DNA of 64,000 nucleotides from Melanocharis versteri. Its lineage: Eukaryota > Chordata > Aves > Passeriformes > Melanocharitidae. The notes beneath the pieces are model-generated. The model was not told the origin of the DNA, made no database searches, and saw only the letters and a list, made by a program, of their open reading frames with translations. Every line of letters begins with the position of its first letter. Position 1 is the stretch's first letter. Below, in pieces: positions 61,061-64,000 of the stretch. The position numbers and the translations under genes were made by a program. Location of the stretch: assembly GCA_013397845.1 (NCBI GenBank), contig VZTG01007793.1, forward strand, positions 939,615-1,003,614. The letters are read 5' to 3'.

Positions 61061-62549
61061 AAAGAAAATTCCTCTATATTATGAGATGCTTTAAAGTAGT
61101 GTAAGAATTATGCCAAGGGAATGGAAAGGAGGGAGGAAGATAATCTCAGTCTGTGTTCACAGGCAAATAGGAAGGGACTGCTTTTATTCCAAAGGGGCTC
61201 TGTAAAAGTATGTGGAAGTATTCTATTCTTTCACATCTAGTGCTCACTCCCCTGTGTCCATTATACGTGGAGTGCACAGGTTACAAACCCCACCAATGCT
61301 CAGAGAACACAGACTGCTCACTGCTGCTGCTCCATGAAGATGCCATTCAGCGTGCACGACTGCACACCTGCTTTCTTATTTAATGCTTCCCTGTTCTTTC
61401 AGCTCTGCTGCTGTGGTCTCCTGCTGAGTGATGTCAACTACCTGGAGTAAATTCCATCACAAATAACCTATTCTCCTGTTGCTTAATGCAAAGCCAACAA
61501 AAATGCAAACACCTGACTTCCCACTGTTCTCAGCTGCTGTTCTGGGGAGCAGTATGAGTAAACCAGCTCACTTCCCGAAGGATAAGAACTCCGGCTGCCA
61601 GATTTTTCTAAGCCTTTAGGGATCCACTGAAGTCAAGGGAGATGAAAAAGGAGGAGGAATATGAGAAAAGAAGATTAATGGAATGATATATTTCCTTACA
61701 GTTTTATGCCTTTCAAGAACAGGGGAAAGTACCATGTCTTGAACTGACCCACTATATGAAAGGCCATTCTATTTCACCCAGCCATCCCCTGCTACTCATG
61801 CTTTGTTAGCTTATCTTCCAATTTTGACAGAAGACTCCATCAATTCTCATGGTATTCTATTCAAAGGGATAATCACATTATCTGAATGATAGATAAGCAT
61901 GGATCTCTATAGACAATGTATACAAGCCAGCTCTAACATAGACTTCTCTCTATATTAGCCATTATTTCTCCAGTGCCTTGAATACATTTCACAACTCACT
62001 ACAGGGTGCCTCTGTATTCTGTTAACTGCCCGTTACAGCACAGATGTAGCCAGGCACCTATCCAGAGGCACAAAGAAAGAATTGTTAATTGCTGAACCAC
62101 AGGAGACACCAAAAAATAAATGCCACCTGCCACCCACCATGTCCACTGAAATGCTGCGCAGTGGTAGCAGTCTACTTCAGGAATTCCTAATTTCTCTCCC
62201 TGATGTCCACATAGTAACTACTTCAGGAATGGTCTGCCACACTCAGTGTAGATTTGCTGTACAAAGACACTGAATGCACCTTTATTTAAAATTAACTCAT
62301 TGATGCCTGTAATTAAATTTCAAGGCTGCAATTTAAAAACATGAAATCACATGCAAAACTATTATAGATGGATGACTTGAAAATACCCCAACACTTGAAA
62401 TTAATGCCTGCAAAAAGTTTGCCTTCACACATAAGGGCTGATTCACACAGAAGACAGGTGTCAATGGATGTATATAACATGTACAGTTACAGAATGAATC
62501 AATTCCTCTTGTTTCTCTAGGTTTGACACAAGATGCTTTTTTACCTCAG
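61061..62549. other. Noncoding DNA with one weak exon-like site
   Basis: A good pyrimidine tract and acceptor (TGCTTCCCTGTTCTTTCAG) end at 61402. A 15-codon frame follows to TAA at 61448-61450. It is too short to interpret. A GGATCCACTGAAGTCAAGGG segment near 61620 recalls an old amniote repeat word. Nothing else was recognised. Confidence 0.4.
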
Positions 62550-62627
62550 AGTCGTGGGGTTTCCACAGCATTTCGAGGATATGCTGCTTCCAGCGCTGAT
62601 TTCCTCAGTGGAACCACACACTGCCAG
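62550..62627 (+). other. Candidate 78-bp phase-0 internal exon
   Basis: The segment is bounded by an acceptor (GATGCTTTTTTACCTCAG, ending 62549) and a donor (TGCCAG/GTGAAC, 62627/62628). It is exactly 26 codons long and open in the phase-0 frame, with Ser/Ala/Gly/Thr-rich residues. It carries three CpGs in CpG-poor DNA. The size and phase are typical of a vertebrate internal exon. Two frames are open, the product is unknown and no neighbouring exon is identified. Confidence 0.25.
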
Positions 62628-64000
62628 GTGAACAGCTGACACACTACTGAGCATCTTCAGGCAGTATCAAAAATGCTACTTCTCTTACTCTGAAGTTTGC
62701 CCCAGATTTCTTAGTGCAAGGTGGAACCATTTAAATGGAAATCAGGACAATAGTAAAAACCAGCAAGTTAAAATTTAGCTCAGTTTTAGCACACACTTAA
62801 TAGTACTAATGATTTGAGAAGAACTGTTGACAAAATTATTCTGAAAAATACAAATAGATTCACTATTTAACCCACCATCTCTTTAACTAATAATTACCTT
62901 GTAGTTTCATAGTACAAAAACATAACTATTTATTTGAGCAAGGTCCTGGAAAGACAAAAGCTGCTGAGGACTGTTTATTAATGGTTAAAACCCCCCAAAT
63001 CACTGCACATCTACTACAAGAGTCCCTGACTGCTGCGCTGAATTTACTGCAATGTAGTATCTGATCTGAGAATTGCTTTGTAATAATGTAAATGCATTAA
63101 TGTTTCGAAAGGAAAACACGTTTGTTTGGTTTTTTTCTGTTAAAAAAACCCAAAGGAAAACAGGAAGTCCAAGAGACAAATTTGATTATAGTCAGGAAGA
63201 ACGAACACACAGTCTTTGATTATCATGAAAACAACTCCACAGGCCTGTGATGACTCTGACTTAAAAGTAATAGTTTAAACCAGCAGCAACAAAAGACACT
63301 GTTACATTAAAATGCATTGATAGTAATCTGATTTTAGCTAAGTAAACAAGGTATCAAGGGTTGGATTGGTTTTTTGGGGGTTTGTTGTTGTTGTTGTTTA
63401 TTTTTGTTTCAAGAAAATATTTACTGTGTGCAAAGAATGAATTTGATCTTAATTAATGTGTAAAAAATTGAAATTGTCACTGGATCTTTTCTTAAACATT
63501 TTATACCAATAATGAAAAAGCACACACTTTTGATAAGCACTGCCCTTATGGAATAGGGTTCAAATGGAAGAGAGAAAGGAATTGGAGGAAAGACTTTTCA
63601 ATTCCTTTCAAAAGCATGGGAAATGAATGAGAAAAACCTGGATGCTCATCTATTCCAGCAATTAAAAGACACAGTGATTAGGAGTTATTTCTTGAACTCA
63701 CAGCTGTGGAGGAGCTTGGCAGAACTATGCTAAAATAATAAAAAATACCTTAGATTAAAAAGAAGTCTATGCCCAAAAAGAGTTTGCAAAAAGATTGCTA
63801 ACATAATTTAGGTTTATTCAAAGTGATTGGTGAAGACTTTCCCCATCTTTCCCCACTAATCCTTCCATATCCCCAGGACTAAAAACACTCAGAGAAAAAC
63901 GCACCATCACGTAGTAGGAGTACCAGAGGGAACTGAACTCAAGGCTGTTTCGATTCACCCACCATGTAGCAGATATGTAAGAAAGTGAAAAGTCTCTCTT
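62628..64000. other. Noncoding DNA to the window end
   Basis: It contains a TTG microsatellite (63382-63398) within a T/G-rich run. No gene, repeat end or splice-framed exon was recognised. Confidence 0.5.
63382..63398. repeat. TTG microsatellite
   Basis: About five TTG units in a GGGGG/TTT-rich context. A simple slippage repeat. Confidence 0.9.

Noticed and set aside
1..64000. CRISPR arrays, operons, rRNA, snRNA or known microRNA genes
   Set aside because: No regularly spaced repeats, no ribosome-site-led gene strings, and no match by eye to conserved small-RNA sequences that I know.

Overview
The window reads as nuclear DNA from a bird. It is AT-rich and CpG-poor and has no bacterial-style gene packing. 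It carries two clear 3' ends of CR1 retroposons, the commonest avian interspersed repeat: a plus-strand copy near 10.3 kb and a minus-strand copy near 36.6 kb. It also holds several very old amniote repeat relics (L3/MIR-like tails near 18.5 and 27.6 kb, a palindromic relic near 19.7 kb). Species cannot be fixed from the sequence. I found no protein-coding gene that I can name. Most or all of the window looks like intergenic DNA or the inside of a very large intron.

Layout. 1-17 kb is mostly unique AT-rich DNA, broken by the first CR1 tail and by a short GC-rich block at 13.3-13.5 kb that is open in three frames. 17-28 kb holds most of the ancient repeat relics, a CAA/CAAA tract and an AAAAAG tract. 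29-32 kb has two short tandem duplications (28-bp and 30-bp units). 34.2-34.7 kb looks like a solo long terminal repeat of an endogenous retrovirus (TG...CA ends, purine-rich left flank, TATA box), followed by a GC-rich tail. 36.6 kb holds the second CR1. From 37 to 64 kb the DNA is largely unique, with simple repeats at 43.2 kb (TG), 60.2 kb (TA) and 63.4 kb (TTG).

Possible expressed pieces. Several places look like exons or mini-genes, but none is proven. They are a plus-strand last-exon-like unit at 49,054 (strong acceptor, short open frame, stop, AATAAA); a 64-codon ATG frame at 52,226 with a six-cysteine tail and a nearby AATAAA; an acceptor plus Cys-rich frame at 47,835; a tryptophan-rich minus-strand candidate exon at about 55.7 kb; and short plus-strand candidates at 57,317, 61,403 and 62,550. 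Three of the plus-strand open frames, and one on the minus strand, have cysteine spacing that partly recalls beta-defensins. No frame has the full six-cysteine pattern with a proper leader. I treat these as leads to test, not as a gene cluster.

No operons, CRISPR arrays, tRNA or rRNA genes were seen. The functional content that can be argued from sequence alone is repeats, a retroviral remnant and candidate exons.
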